Shown here: positions 13,316 to 25,255 of the stretch, piece after piece | Position numbering within the stretch: position 1 is the stretch's first letter | Layout: each line of letters opens with the position of its first letter | Assembly: GCA_028023455.1 (NCBI GenBank) | Contig: JAQFVV010000511.1 | Coordinates: 114,315 to 178,314 of the forward strand | DNA length: 64,000 nucleotides | Direction of reading: 5' to 3' | Source: Epiperipatus broadwayi | Lineage: Eukaryota > Onychophora > Udeonychophora > Euonychophora > Peripatidae | Made by a program: the position numbers and the translations under genes | Notes under the pieces: generated by a model | What the model saw: only the letters and a program-made list of their open reading frames with translations | What the model was told of the DNA's origin: nothing | Databases searched by the model: none

Positions 13316-16265
13316 TTTCATCATTTGCTGAGAATTTTATAGACAACAATTTACTATTGTTTGACTACAAAGTCAAACTTTCTGTATTCAAAACTTTACC
13401 ACAAACCACTTTATAGAATTATATCAATGATTATTTTATTAATCATTCATTAAGCTAAAGATTATCTTTTCAAATATACTCTTTAATTCTCAATTAATGA
13501 TATGTGTGTTGCATTATAGAGGCATCAACACCATAGTTTCCTTATCCATGTTGATAGTTTATACCAGTGAAAAGATGAATAATTTGATGGCAAGATCAAT
13601 ACATCAAACAACGTGCTCTTCATCTTGTTAAATATAATGATATTCAACCAGCAATATATGTTAGTACAGTGGTCAATAATAATTCAATGGATCCTCTGTA
13701 ATTTCTGATGCAGGAATTTTTTGTGAATTTCTGAACAATAATCTATTTGATTTTTTTTTAAACATAAGTGTTTAGATTGTACATAATAAAATGAAGGAAA
13801 AAAATCCTGAAAAGTATTTTATTTTAACTTGAGCATAGCTTTTGGGGGGAAAAATAATCCCTGTTCACATTATAGAACTCATCTAAAACAGCCTAAAGAA
13901 TATTGATTGCTTTTATTGGAAGTTAGTTTATTCCAGAATAAATGAAATAAATCACAAAAGCAGGCAAGGGAAGTATGTTCCTAGATGTTGTTGGCTCATG
14001 AAGCACTGTACAATTGCATTTATCATGTTGTATAGGGTTTAGCCCTATTTCTAATATCTGTGGGTATATTTGTAGTACATATGGATCTGTTTGTATAGAT
14101 ATTGCAAACTCTCTTTAATTTTTTGGTCTTTTTTATCAGTTTTTATACAACTCTATCCTCTCTCTCTGTATTTCTCTATCTTTCTCTCTATTCCTTTATA
14201 TCTATCTATCTATCTATCTATCTATCTCTTTTATTTAATGGAGCACTGATTAACATACTTGTTAAGGGGTGGCATTAATGGTGTTAAGTTATATATGTAT
14301 AATTCAGAACTTTTAGTTATATATTGGCTTAAAGAATAAATTAGATGATTGATTATGAGGTTGAAGGGTAGTAGATTGATTAGTAACAAAGGGAAGATGA
14401 GGGGGGAAATCTCATCTCTATTCTTTAAAGAAATTACTGTTGCCATCTCTGTAGAGAATCATTGGATTAAAAAGAATTATATAAATGCTTGAGAATTTTA
14501 ATATGGTTTTTAACAACCTCACTAAGAATTGTACAAGTACATTAAAAATAAAATTGAATGATTAATTGCTCTGAAGGTTTGAGATTCAAACACTGGTAGT
14601 GTCAGAATACATTTTGATACAGGAGCTCTTAGCTTTTAAAATGCATCATTCTACTATTGCAGCAAATCACCCAAAAACACTGATAAATTAATATGTTGCT
14701 TAACAGGAAGAGCAGGGGCTGAACATCCCCTGTTCTCCGGGCTTGTAGATTCATAGAACATTTATTATGTTGTTATGGTGTTTACTCTTGTATGTGAATG
14801 TGAGTGTTTTAGTTATAATTTTAGAACATTTTAACAATATTATCTGTAGAGTTTTAATAGAAGAATTCCAAGCTTTGACAAATTTAAGGGCTCGTAATTG
14901 ATTGCTTGACCGGTCATATTAGGCAGTATAACATGCTGACTTCTTTTATGCCACTGAAGAATTTAGCTAATTTGGTTTTCATTTCTTTGAAGATTAAATT
15001 GGATGTCTGACTTTAATTAATCATTAATGAAGAACTTGCTGTGCATGACAAAGGGATTTCATGTTATCAAAGATGAGAGATCTGTTCATAGCAACCTTTA
15101 ATTGAGAATATCAGACATTTGTCTAAAGCAGATTCATAGGTTTTGCTCTTATATTTTAATAAATATACGTCAATATTACTTACTTTGGAGTCATCGTAAA
15201 TTGAATTTACTTTTTTTTTTAAAAAGGTATTCTAAAAATATAAAATGCGAACAAATCAATATTCGTATAATGAAATAAAATTTTACAAATTTATACTTTC
15301 AAATTTTGGATAAAAGTCATATTTGAATGTTATGGAGGGGGAGGGGGTTGAATTAAGATTGCCTTTACCATTTATTAAAACTCTCCCTTATAAGTAATTC
15401 AAGAATATCATTTTAGCATATATTTGATAGGCACATTGTGTATATATATATGAAAACTCATTGGTAAATAATATCTTATACATAATTTTAAAAGAATAAA
15501 TTTGTGCACCTTTGGAATACTATAAATGGTATTGATTTACTAGGTGGCCTTATATTTATTAAAATTATTTTTAAGTATCATTAGTTTGCAATTATGTTCA
15601 CTAGTAGATTGTGGCAGTTATATCCTTATTTCGAAATATACTTTAGCACTGACTAATATTTTGTACTGTTTTGAAACTTGTTTGCATGAAGTTTATGGTC
15701 AAGCTTCATTTTTAATGTTTAAATTACACTGGGTGCTTTTCAATGAATAATTGTTTATTCTTTTAAAATATAAATTATAAGAATGTTCAAATAATCTACG
15801 CTACCACAAATTCATGCAGAATAATTTTACTTCCCTACTACATCGGCAGAAATTATTAGATAGGTTTTACTTGACCATTACCAAACCTATATATCTTCCA
15901 TTGGTTGAGAAAAGCAATAAATTCAAATTTATTTGGCTTCATGATATGTTTGAAGCCATTCATTACCTTGGTTCTTATGTTCATGGCATAAGCATTTTCA
16001 CATTTTAACTCTTGTGAAAGAATTCTCTTTGAAATAGTAATTGAAATATGGATGATTTGTTCGTGAAATTTTTGATGGATAGCATTAACATATGAAGTGA
16101 TTTATTCTACATTGTTTTGCATTTTTGGTTATAATTCTTTATAATGGAAGTCAGTTCCTCTCAATAAGCATTCGCTTCTACTCATAGTTGGTTTTAAACA
16201 TATTTTATTCTTCCATATGTAATACTAATAATTCTGTGCTAATATGCTTGTTAGAGAAGTTTAAT
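13316..16265. other. A+T-rich region with one candidate conserved non-coding block
   Basis: No gene recognised. A (TATC)n tract lies at 14197-14227. The block at about 14560-15170 is less repetitive than its surroundings, with a small hairpin around AGGGGCTGAACATCCCCT (14714-14731) and TAATTAATCATTAATGA near 15017. It may be conserved non-coding DNA, which cannot be decided without a second genome. Confidence 0.3.
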
Positions 16266-16269
16266 TTTG

Positions 16270-16795
16270 TTTATAAGTTTATATATGCTAAGCGCTTTTG
16301 AAGTTCTTAGACTTCATATTCGTAGCTGAGTGTAGTCAATGATAATGAGGAGGAGGATTGTAATTTATGCAAATTAGTTTGCTGTTCATTTTGCCATAGG
16401 TTGTGGCATTTTCTTTGTTTTGATTAATTTGTCCATCTTTTTGAAATGGTGAAGCAGGTGTTTTTTCTATTTATATAATTAGTATTGTTATTTATGAAGC
16501 AGGCTTCTTTAATTTTATGCCTATGGTCCTTTCTTTCTCTACATACTATTGTGAGGTGGGTGGGTTCAAATTTGTGTCTAGTAGTTTCATCACTTGTTGA
16601 TCTTGAAATATTAAGCACTTTTAAATATAATTTGACTCTTTTTAATTTTGCCAGATCGAAGATTTCTTTTGACCTGTTTATGATTTTTTTCTCAATAACC
16701 TTTCTTATACCTTTTCCCACTACCTTAATAATATATTTATAAAAGAAAAAAATGTTTACAATGGTGTATATTTCTACTTCTATGTTTGATGTCAA
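16270..16795 (-). mobile_element. Fragment resembling the GIY-YIG end of a Penelope-like element
   Basis: A 123-codon minus frame at 16424-16795 ends with DETTRHKFEPTHLTIVCRE, then KIKEACFI, NRKN and ISKRW. The spacing resembles the C-terminal part of Penelope-like GIY-YIG endonucleases (a His before an acidic/aromatic stretch, then RE, (V/I)KEA, NR and a final S-x-x-W). The catalytic GIY and YIG segments are not seen, so the domain is incomplete. Downstream on the minus strand is GAAGTCTAAGAACTTC, a small hairpin of the kind seen in 3' regions of such elements. The match is from memory; a chance frame is possible. Confidence 0.45.
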
Positions 16796-17094
16796 AAATT
16801 AAAATGCTCTAAATTAAAATACTCTATTACAATTTTATTAATGGATATCTTCCTCCTACTCCACTAACTGACAGAAATGATATGACTTTAAAGTAACTGT
16901 GTTCCTTTTTGCTGGCCCAATATGTTTAGCACCTTCTTTTTTTTTTCATGTTTTCTACAATTATATTTGGAAATCTCATTGAATGTTCATTTTTAGTTCT
17001 GCAAAAACCATATGCACCAGAAAATGCTATCTTGAAAGAATTATTTTTATGTCTTCATGGACTATTGTATAACTCTGCTGAAACTTCACATTCA

Positions 17095-17408
17095 AAGAGG
17101 CAAAATTCTTCATATAATAGTGCCAGTCATTGCAAGCCAGAGTATTCAATGGATGCAGGATGGTTTGTGCATAAAATCCCTATCTAGTGCCTACTCATTC
17201 AAAATCCCCCAGACTAGTTTCTAGCTTGTAGCTTTCATCAGTGAGGAGCCTTGGATCTGAGAGCACTGCACCTATATCTTAGGATCTAATGCAACCCTCC
17301 AGCAGCCAGCTTTACTTTTTTTAGCTAACTATAAAGCTTTGAGTCCAAAATGAAAACACAATAATGTTTTCAAGCTAAGCTCATCAACTTGTATAGTCAT
17401 ATAGATCT
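17095..17408 (+). repeat. Family A repeat, one arm plus core
   Basis: Starts at AGAGGCAAAATTCTTC and carries the markers TATCTAGTGCCTACTCATTC, AGACTAGTTTCTAGCTTG, CATCAGTGAGGAGCCTTGGA and CCTCCAGCAGCCAGC, ending near TAGTCATATAGATC. The second arm is absent. Confidence 0.9.
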
Positions 17409-17493
17409 GAACTCAGTTCAGAATCCATACTTTTTGATGTCTTTGGTTCTTTAATAACCACAGTCACCATAATCTTATTGGGCAAGATTGGTA

Positions 17494-17602
17494 TTAAACC
17501 ATCAAACATCACATGAACACCATTCTTTATGTGTACACAAGCTATTTTCACAGAGGCAAACTCTCATAAAGTATGATGTTCATGTGATGTTTGATGGTTT
17601 AA
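17494..17602. repeat. 109-bp palindrome made of family A outer ends
   Basis: TTAAACCATCAAACATCACA at 17494 is repeated inverted at the right end (TGTGATGTTTGATGGTTTAA, ending 17602). Between them is CACAGAGGCAAACTCTC, the family A start. It looks like a family A copy with its middle deleted. The flank GGGCAAGATTG also occurs before the copy at 58030, so homology extends beyond the palindrome. Confidence 0.85.
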
Positions 17603-19282
17603 ACTTCAGATTGTTTTCCACATCTTTCAAAAAAATTTATCTGTACATTTTTAAATGGCTGGCAACTTTTTTTTACCTTTTCTTTAATATGATTCAAAAA
17701 TCAATGAATAGATCTAGAATTGGTTAAAAGATTACTTTAATTAGTCTGTATCAATTAAAACAAATAAAGATTTGTACTCATAAATAAAATAACACATTTA
17801 AATATTAATATACTGCTTGTCAATGAATTCCATCAGAGTATCACCAATAGGGTGTTTATAACTCAGATGATATTTCAAATGTGTTTTTATGTGAATATAA
17901 TATAGTATGGAAGGGATAGAAAAAATAGTTAAATAAACATTGTTTACACCACATTTAGAAGTCATTACATTATTATTAAAACAGTATTAATATTGAAAGA
18001 ATAAAATCATAAGATTTACAAAGCATGAAGTTTGTATTTAAAATTTAAAGAAAATTGCAAGGGAACATAATATGGAAATATATTTAGAAATTACAAGAAG
18101 GTCAGAAAAATAAATGGTTGAATTTGTGCCTAAAGTATTATGTGTGACCTTATTGACAAAATCTTAAATGGATGTGGGTTATTGAGTAGTATCCATGGCC
18201 ACAAAGAAAGAGTTCAAATGACATGATGCAAAAAAATGATCAGATAATAATGGAAGAGATAAATTTGTAATAGACATTTGTTATGAAAAAATGTAGAAGT
18301 ACCAATAATGTTATATTTATTTTTGCAGATATGTTTATAATAATTCTTAGAAATAAATTACACCAATTCCTTTTTAATAATTCAATGAATTTCTGGTTAA
18401 TATATATGCTTTTTAATTATTGGAAACAACAAAATATATCACATATTAATTAATGAATAATTAAGTATGCGGTGTTTCAAGAGATGAGAAGAAGCTAAAT
18501 AAATATTTAAAAATTAAATAGAAGACTTTTAATATATTTATTTTTTAAATGTAAACAAACATTGTTGTAGCATGAATATATTTATTTTCAAACTTATAAT
18601 TCATATTAGAATTATGTTATAAAAAATGAATGGTTTATAACTTGGGAGATCATGTGATAACATTGGAGAAGTAGAAAATGTCACTGGCAATTCTATTATT
18701 ATTGTATGTTATTAAAAAAAAGTTACAAATCATATGACATTTTATTTATCTTTTTTTTTTCTGCAAATTATAATAAATGTGAAATTATCTTCATATTTTT
18801 TTCTTTCTTGCTAAATGTAATCCAAATTTAATCATTAAATAAAACATCAAATTTGATTGATTTAATAATAAAAATAAATCAAATTTTGAACATAAAGTAT
18901 ATTGAAATAGATATTTTGTTTATTATTATTATTATTAGTAGTAGTAGTTGTAGTAGTAGTAGCAGCTAGGCAATTATAACAAAAAAAAAGTTTATAATTA
19001 TAAATGATTACAAGCAAGGAGAGAAATTTAAATTGAGTAAATAATTAATGTAAGCTAATTGGAAGATTTTGAAAATGATGATGATAATAATAATAATGAT
19101 GATGATGATGATGATGGATGTAGAAAATTGGAATATATGTAGATGAAGTCAGTAAGTAACAAACAAAAGTATATAAATTGATTTATATATATATTATTTT
19201 GGTTTTAAAAAATACAATTTAAATTTATTTGAGTGAATTTTTTATGTTATGGTTATTGATTTTTATAAATATAAATTAATAT
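17603..19282. other. A+T-rich spacer with trinucleotide microsatellites
   Basis: No gene seen. An ATT/AGT-type trinucleotide tract lies at 18923-18966 and a GAT/AAT tract at 19076-19115. Confidence 0.5.
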
Positions 19283-19632
19283 AGGAGATTTGAAGCAAGT
19301 TCCCTTCAGCTATCCACTCTATCTTATACTACTGATACACATTACCACACACATACGAAAAAGATAAATGATCAACCAGCATTCATTTCCCACACATATC
19401 AGTTCTTGGTTTATATTAAGATAGCAAATCTTCAAACTTTAATGGATAGACTTCGTTCTATTCCACCCTCCAACTCTTCAGCTATCCATATCATTGAAAA
19501 TCTGATAATGAAGCATCCAAACCCCTTGTTAATGCCAATATTATTCTCATGCTCTTGTTGATTTTAAGTCTCTTATCTCTCATGTATAGGATCTTGTCCA
19601 TTTAAATACCCAGAAGAGTGATGGGCAGGATA
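19283..19632 (+). repeat. Family B repeat, half-length copy
   Basis: Carries GAGATTTGAAGCAAGTTCCC, GATACACATTACCACAC, TTATATTAAGATAGCAAATC and CATGTATAGGATCTTGTCCA in the family order. It lies directly upstream of the foldback copy, so three half-units stand in a row. Confidence 0.85.
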
Positions 19633-19639
19633 CACACTG

Positions 19640-19863
19640 AATTTGTAATAATTTAAATACTAATATACTTCACATACTTGGAGGTTAGATGTAATATAAA
19701 GGATTTGAATATAGATAGAGTTTCAAGCCCCCTTCAGCTATCCACTCTATTTCATACAACTGATACACATGACCACATACATGTGAAAAAGATAAATGAT
19801 CTCCAATATACATATTTTGTGCTGAACCAGCACTCATCAATTGGTCCAGATCATCATCTTCCA

Positions 19864-19949
<86 letters not shown>

Positions 19950-20620
19950 GTGCTCAGATTATATTAAGATAGCAAATCTGCAAATGTCAATGGATAGGCT
20001 TCAATTTATTTTACCCTCCAACTTTTCAGCCATCCATACTATTGAAAATCTGATGATAGAACACTGAAATTCCTTGTTAATGTCAATATTATAGTCATGC
20101 CCATGTTGATCTTAAGTCATTCTGATCATTCATGTATAGTAGGTACTTATCCATCCTTCTTCTGTGTATTTAAATGGACACAATTCTATACATGAGGGGT
20201 CAGAGTGACTTAAAGTCAACATGGGCATGATGCTAATATTGTCATTGGCATCAACAAGGGATTTGAGTGTTCCATCATCAGATTTTCAATGGTATGAATG
20301 GCTGAAGATTTGGAGGGTGGAATGGATTGAAGTTCTATCCATTAATGTTTGAAGATTTGCTACCTTAATATAAAATGAGCACTGATTATATATTTGTGTG
20401 CGGGAGGTGATGATCTAGACCATCTGATGAGTGCTGGTTCAGCATAATATATATATATTGGAGATCATTTATCTTTTTTACATGTGTGCAGTCATATGAA
20501 ATTGTGGTATTAGATAGAGTGAATTGCTGAAGGAGGTTTGTAAGTCTGTGTTCAAATTCCCTATATTGCATCTAAGCTACAAGTATGTGAAGTATACTCT
20601 GGAATAAATTCTACAATATT
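19640..20620. mobile_element. Family B foldback element
   Basis: The plus half (about 19640-20180) and the inverted half (about 20190-20620) share the family B markers, so the unit is a ~980-bp near-palindrome whose centre is near 20185. Outer ends match: CTTCACATACTTGGAGGTTAGATG on the left against CATCTAAGCTACAAGTATGTGAAG on the right (mismatches present). It contains an (AT)n tract in the left arm only (19866-19945). No transposase frame is present. The half copies elsewhere look like single arms of this structure. Confidence 0.85.
19866..19945. repeat. (AT)n microsatellite
   Basis: An uninterrupted 80-base AT dinucleotide tract inside the left arm of the family B foldback. The right arm has only a short AT stretch at the matching place (20448-20459), so the tract expanded after the arms diverged. 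Confidence 0.97.
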
Positions 20621-20807
20621 CAATATACCAATAAATATAGAACTAAATCTTGAAGATGACATTAGGAGATTATTATGGCATAAATAAAGTTATACAATAA
20701 TATTCACTATATCTAAATACGGAAAATAAATTTGTTTATAAAATAAAACAAGATTTATAAAGAAAAATTATTTGGAAAATTATTTATATGTAATAAAAAA
20801 ATGATTA

Positions 20808-20830
20808 AGAATAAAGTGTTTTATAAAAAG

Positions 20831-20864
<34 letters not shown>

Positions 20865-20886
20865 TTTTTATAAAACACTTTATTCT
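20808..20886. repeat. Perfect 79-bp palindrome with an AT core
   Basis: AGAATAAAGTGTTTTATAAAAAGAAT at the left is exactly inverted at the right around an (AT)n centre. A related stretch, AATAAGAATAAAATGTTTTA, follows at about 20916-20935. Confidence 0.95.
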
Positions 20887-21287
20887 ATATATATATATAT
20901 ATATGTTAATAGTTAATAAGAATAAAATGTTTTATAAGATATGCATTTTGTCTTTATACATAGATTTACCACAATGATCATCATCAATTTGTACCCATTA
21001 TTTTGTAAGACTATTGATGATATAGGATATTGATATCATGAAAGCCATATTGTCCTTGTGAGATAAAATAGTGAGATTCACCCCAAGAACATTAAGCTAT
21101 TGTACAAGATTAATTCATTACATAATTAAAAACAAACTAAATGATTTAAACATTAAAATACAATTATTATAAGTAGAAAATATGACTTATTTAATTAATT
21201 TTATTTATGATCATCATAATGCAATTTTTAAGTAGAATTACTAATTCACTGAAGCCAAGAAAAGTTTTATTCTGAACATTAATAATC

Positions 21288-21985
21288 AAAGGCAAAACTC
21301 TCCATACAGTAGTGCCACCCTGTGCTAACCAGAGTAATCAATAGATGCCAGAAGGCTTGTGTGTAAAACCCCTATCTAGTGCCTACTCATCCAATATCCC
21401 CAGACTAGTTTCTGGCTTGTGGCCATCATCAGTGAGGAGCCTTGGATCTGAGAGCACTGCACCTAGATCTTAGGATCTAATGGCACCCTCCAGCAGCCAC
21501 CTTTTAACTCTACTTTACTACAAAACTATGAAAATGAAATTGAAAACACAAAAATATTTTCTATCTAAGCTCAATAGCTTATATAGTCATATGAAAACAC
21601 AAAAGTATTTTCTATCTATAGTCATATGACTATATAAGCTATTGAGCTTAGATAGAAAATATTTTTGTATTTTCCAATTTCATTCTCATAGTTTTGTAGT
21701 AAAGTAGAGTTAAAAGGTGGCTGCTGGAAGGTGGCATTAGATCCTAAGATCTAGGTGCAGTGCTCTCAGATCCAAGGCTCCTCACTGATGATGTCCACAA
21801 GCCAGAAACTAGTCTGGGGATATTGGATGAGTAGGCACTAGATAGGGATTTTATGCACAAGCCTTCTGGCATCTATTGATTACTCTGGTTAGCACAGGGT
21901 GGCACTACTGTATGGAGAGTTTTGCCTTTGTTTACAACAATTATATGCTAGTATGAGATGGTGATCGTGTGATGTTTAGTGGTTT
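21288..21985. mobile_element. Family A foldback element, most complete copy, with a 13-bp flanking direct repeat
   Basis: The left arm (21290-21590) and right arm (about 21610-21925) are inverted copies of each other with few mismatches. The ends are GGCAAAACTCTCCATACAGT and its complement, and the middle is ATATAGTCATATGAAAACAC-like on both sides. The right side extends about 55 bases beyond the arm to GGTGATCGTGTGATGTTTAG, which matches the outer end seen at 17494 and 58040. AACATTAATAATC occurs on both sides (21275-21287 and 21986-21998). No open frame of substance is present, so it is non-autonomous. A 13-bp duplication is longer than that of common MITE superfamilies. Confidence 0.88.
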
Positions 21986-21998
21986 AACATTAATAATC

Positions 21999-24900
21999 TC
22001 TGCAAAAAAGTGCATATAAATTTTATTCTGGACTTAATTAAAAATAAACTTTTTACTGTATACAGAATAATGTGCACTAAAAATAAATAAAAAATAACTA
22101 CATTATTATCTAAAATATAATTTTTATTTAACTAATTTTTATTTCCTATTTTTAACCCTCTTGCACTCCATTAACATTCTGACATTTGTTATCACTAGAT
22201 TTAAGTTTTCAACTTTTGCTTTAATATTAAACCATTATTATTTAGCAGAGTATAATAATTTTGACCTCATTTGATAGATATTTTTGTTTAGAAATTAAAT
22301 AAATTTTTAAAAATGACATTTGATTTTTGGAATTATTTTAAAAATTAGCTTTTAATCAAAACACAGCCCAGTCATATAAAATTCAATTTGCAAAATGAAT
22401 GAAATCTTTTTGTTTGATGTTTGTTTTTAAAAATCTGAATGAATTATTTTTAATACCTAGTAAATCCATCAATTTCTGCTTTAAACGTTTAATTTTTTTT
22501 CATAATTTTTACAGTGTCACTAAATGTTGTATTAGCCACAACCATAATCTCTGTGTTAACATTAAACAGAAGAATATATTCTTTTATATTTAAAAATAAA
22601 ACATTTTAATAAAAAATAATTATGTAATAACATATATTTTTGATTTCTAATAATTATTATACAATTATGATATAAAAATAATCATAAACTTTCCAAAAAA
22701 TCAAGTTTTTAGACCATTGTAATATTTTCTTGAAATAATCTCATAAATTTTGAGATCACCAAACATACAAAGATTAGGCATCAATGTGTGGCTTCAGATA
22801 CTTTGAAATTTCTGCTTATTCGATTATCCTAATGTCTTTTGAATTTTTTTTTTAAATTATAAAAAATATATACATGAATATTAAAGCAGTAAAAAAAAGC
22901 TTTGCAAAATTTCTCAATAGAGGGCAGAAAATGCAAATTTTATATCTAGCTTTCTCAGAGTTGCATTCATTGCTTCAGTAAATGTGTTGGTTAAACCAAA
23001 AAATTACTTTTTATTTGTCATAATAAACATAAAAAATATAAAAGATTAAATCTCATTCTTAAAATTATGGTAATTAACTTAATAATAATTATATGTTGGG
23101 CTATTTCCATCATCTAATACTAATTGTTAAATATCTTTAGAAAAATTCAAACTGTTTAAACTTTTCAAATACTTTCAATTATCAATAATAACATACAAAA
23201 TATCATTATCACAAATTTTTCTGATAAATATAGTAATTAACTGTATATTAATTTTTGATCTAATTTTAATTTAATTATATTAATTTTTGTAAAAAAAAAA
23301 AAATTACCATTGATTTTTTTAAATGCTTTTAAACCGCACTACAAAAATAAATTCACAATTTTGTTAGTTTAATACAAAAACATTTTTAACATAATGTAAA
23401 ATATCACAAAAGTAAATTTTAAAATGTACATTATTTTTTGTTCTTCATTTTAATTTAAGAAATCACAATTTAATAAAATTTATTTTGTTTGATATAGCAA
23501 ATTCAAAATGGGTGATTGTAAAATATAAAATTATTTTAAAATATCATAGCAAATATAGATTATATTCCCACAAAAGTTTGTGTTTTTTATATTAATAAAA
23601 TATTTATTCCTCAATTGTCACTATTTTTACTTTTAAGTTTTGTTTGTTCCTTTTTATCAGATGTTTATTTTGAATCTTTGGTAATGAATACAATTTTTTG
23701 CTAAAGGAAACATTTATAGTGATCTACTTATATGAAATTCTTCCTTTACAAGGTATTTTGGTCAACCAATTGCTCTCTTTTCTCAAGATTAAATGTATGA
23801 TATTTTTTATATATTCATAAAAAAGATTGAGCTTTTCTTTTTTTTAATACCAGAGTAAACCATTCAAATGTTTTATAAAGTTCCCCCTCTTTTTTAAAGA
23901 AAAATAATAAATAACTAATGATTAATTTTTATGCAAATTTTTTTGTACATGGGGGGGGGGGGGGCGATTCTTCGACTTCTTCAAATTATTTTCTATATAT
24001 AAATAATTCTTTTCAAATTATTTGTTGTTGTTTTTTGCAATTACAAGTGCATTTATATAATATATTATTTTCTAATAAATATAGCCACTATACAAGCAGC
24101 ATAAATGTTCAACACTGTTTTTGCTGATGGTTTGACTTAGGCTGAAAGGCTTTTTGTTATTCATTATTGTAAAGTGTTTCATGTCAATTCCATATAACTA
24201 ATAGACCTGAGTTTGAATTGAAGTCGTTGTATATTTAGAATTAATGATTAACCAATATTCAGTATTTAATTTTAATAAATTCTGTAATAATAATGATTCT
24301 ATACTTTCAAATAAATAATCTTTTTTATGAATTAACATAGAATATTTATGCCAAGTATTATTGATGATGAAAAATGTTCTTTTTTGTGTGGTTCTCAACT
24401 TTAAAAGAACTTTATGGCATAGAAATTAGTGTATCTACCTGCCATGCCCAAGAGCTCAATTCTGGACTGGATGAATTTGGACATTTTTTAGGATACAAAT
24501 ATACTTTTAAAAAAATACATTCTTTATTACTGGTGTGGAAGGTATTATATCCTTATGGGTGCTGAGCCCACTTTTACCTTTATCATTTTTAAAATTTTAG
24601 TAGATCAGATACAAAAGAATTGATGTATGTGCTGTGTTGTAAAAGCATGCTTTTGTTATGCATTTTTTACATACACAATTTATTAAAAGAGTTTTATAGT
24701 TACAATTTGATTTACATTCATCCGATTGAGATTATTTTATTTTTAAATTAGGTAAATAATTTAGATGTCTATTTGTTTGTGTCCAACTTTAATTACTATA
24801 ATTAGTGATAATGACTATATTTTGTTTGTTTGTTGTTTTTTTTTTTTGGGGGGGGGGAGGGCTTATTTGAAAATCTATTTTATTAGCCTAATAGTGTGTT

Positions 24901-25114
24901 TTGACCAATCATGTCTTGCAAATAAGGCATAAATCTTTTTTGATTTTTTCATTCGAAATGTATTTCTTTGATACTTCTTTGCACCACTCAATTTTTTTTT
25001 TAAATCTATAATTTTATAACATCGTCACAAATGGAATTTAATGAAGTCTATTATGCTATTCTTAAAAAAAATAATAATAATAATATACTATTCTTTCATA
25101 TAAATAATAAAAAA
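21999..25114. other. A+T-rich spacer
   Basis: No exon or RNA gene found. A run of about 14 G lies at 23951-23964 and G-runs at 24847-24858. The stretch at 24415-24480 (GGCATAGAAATTAGTGTATC then GAGCTCAATTCTGG) could be a very old tRNA-derived SINE head. Confidence 0.4.
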
Positions 25115-25255
25115 TTATACACAGCAGTTATAAGTAATGCGCATGAAAATGCGAAGGTAGGGACCTCTACAGGTCTTAACCACAAGCTTATGCATATTCT
25201 TGAGGTTTACAACCTTAGTAAATATTACTTACATAATCAATGTGGGTTTACATAA
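25115..25255 (-). repeat. Family D repeat, diverged copy
   Basis: On the minus strand it reads CCACATTGATTATGTAAGTA, ATATTTACTAAGGTTGTAAA, ATAAGCTTGTGGTTAAGAC and CCTGTAGAGGTCCCTAC, in the same order as the hairpin at 45193-45369. Its second arm is short. Confidence 0.8.

Noticed and set aside
19678-19950. 90-codon plus frame
   Set aside because: Its end is an Ile-Tyr repeat from the AT microsatellite and its start lies within a family B arm; no protein meaning.
21288-21985. CRISPR-like or regularly spaced repeats
   Set aside because: The repeats are long inverted arms, not short direct repeats with unique spacers, and the DNA is eukaryotic.
23951-23964. Poly-G run as a G-quadruplex or functional element
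   Set aside because: A single homopolymer run without a pattern of spaced G-tracts; similar runs occur at 24847 and 29930 and look like ordinary homopolymers.
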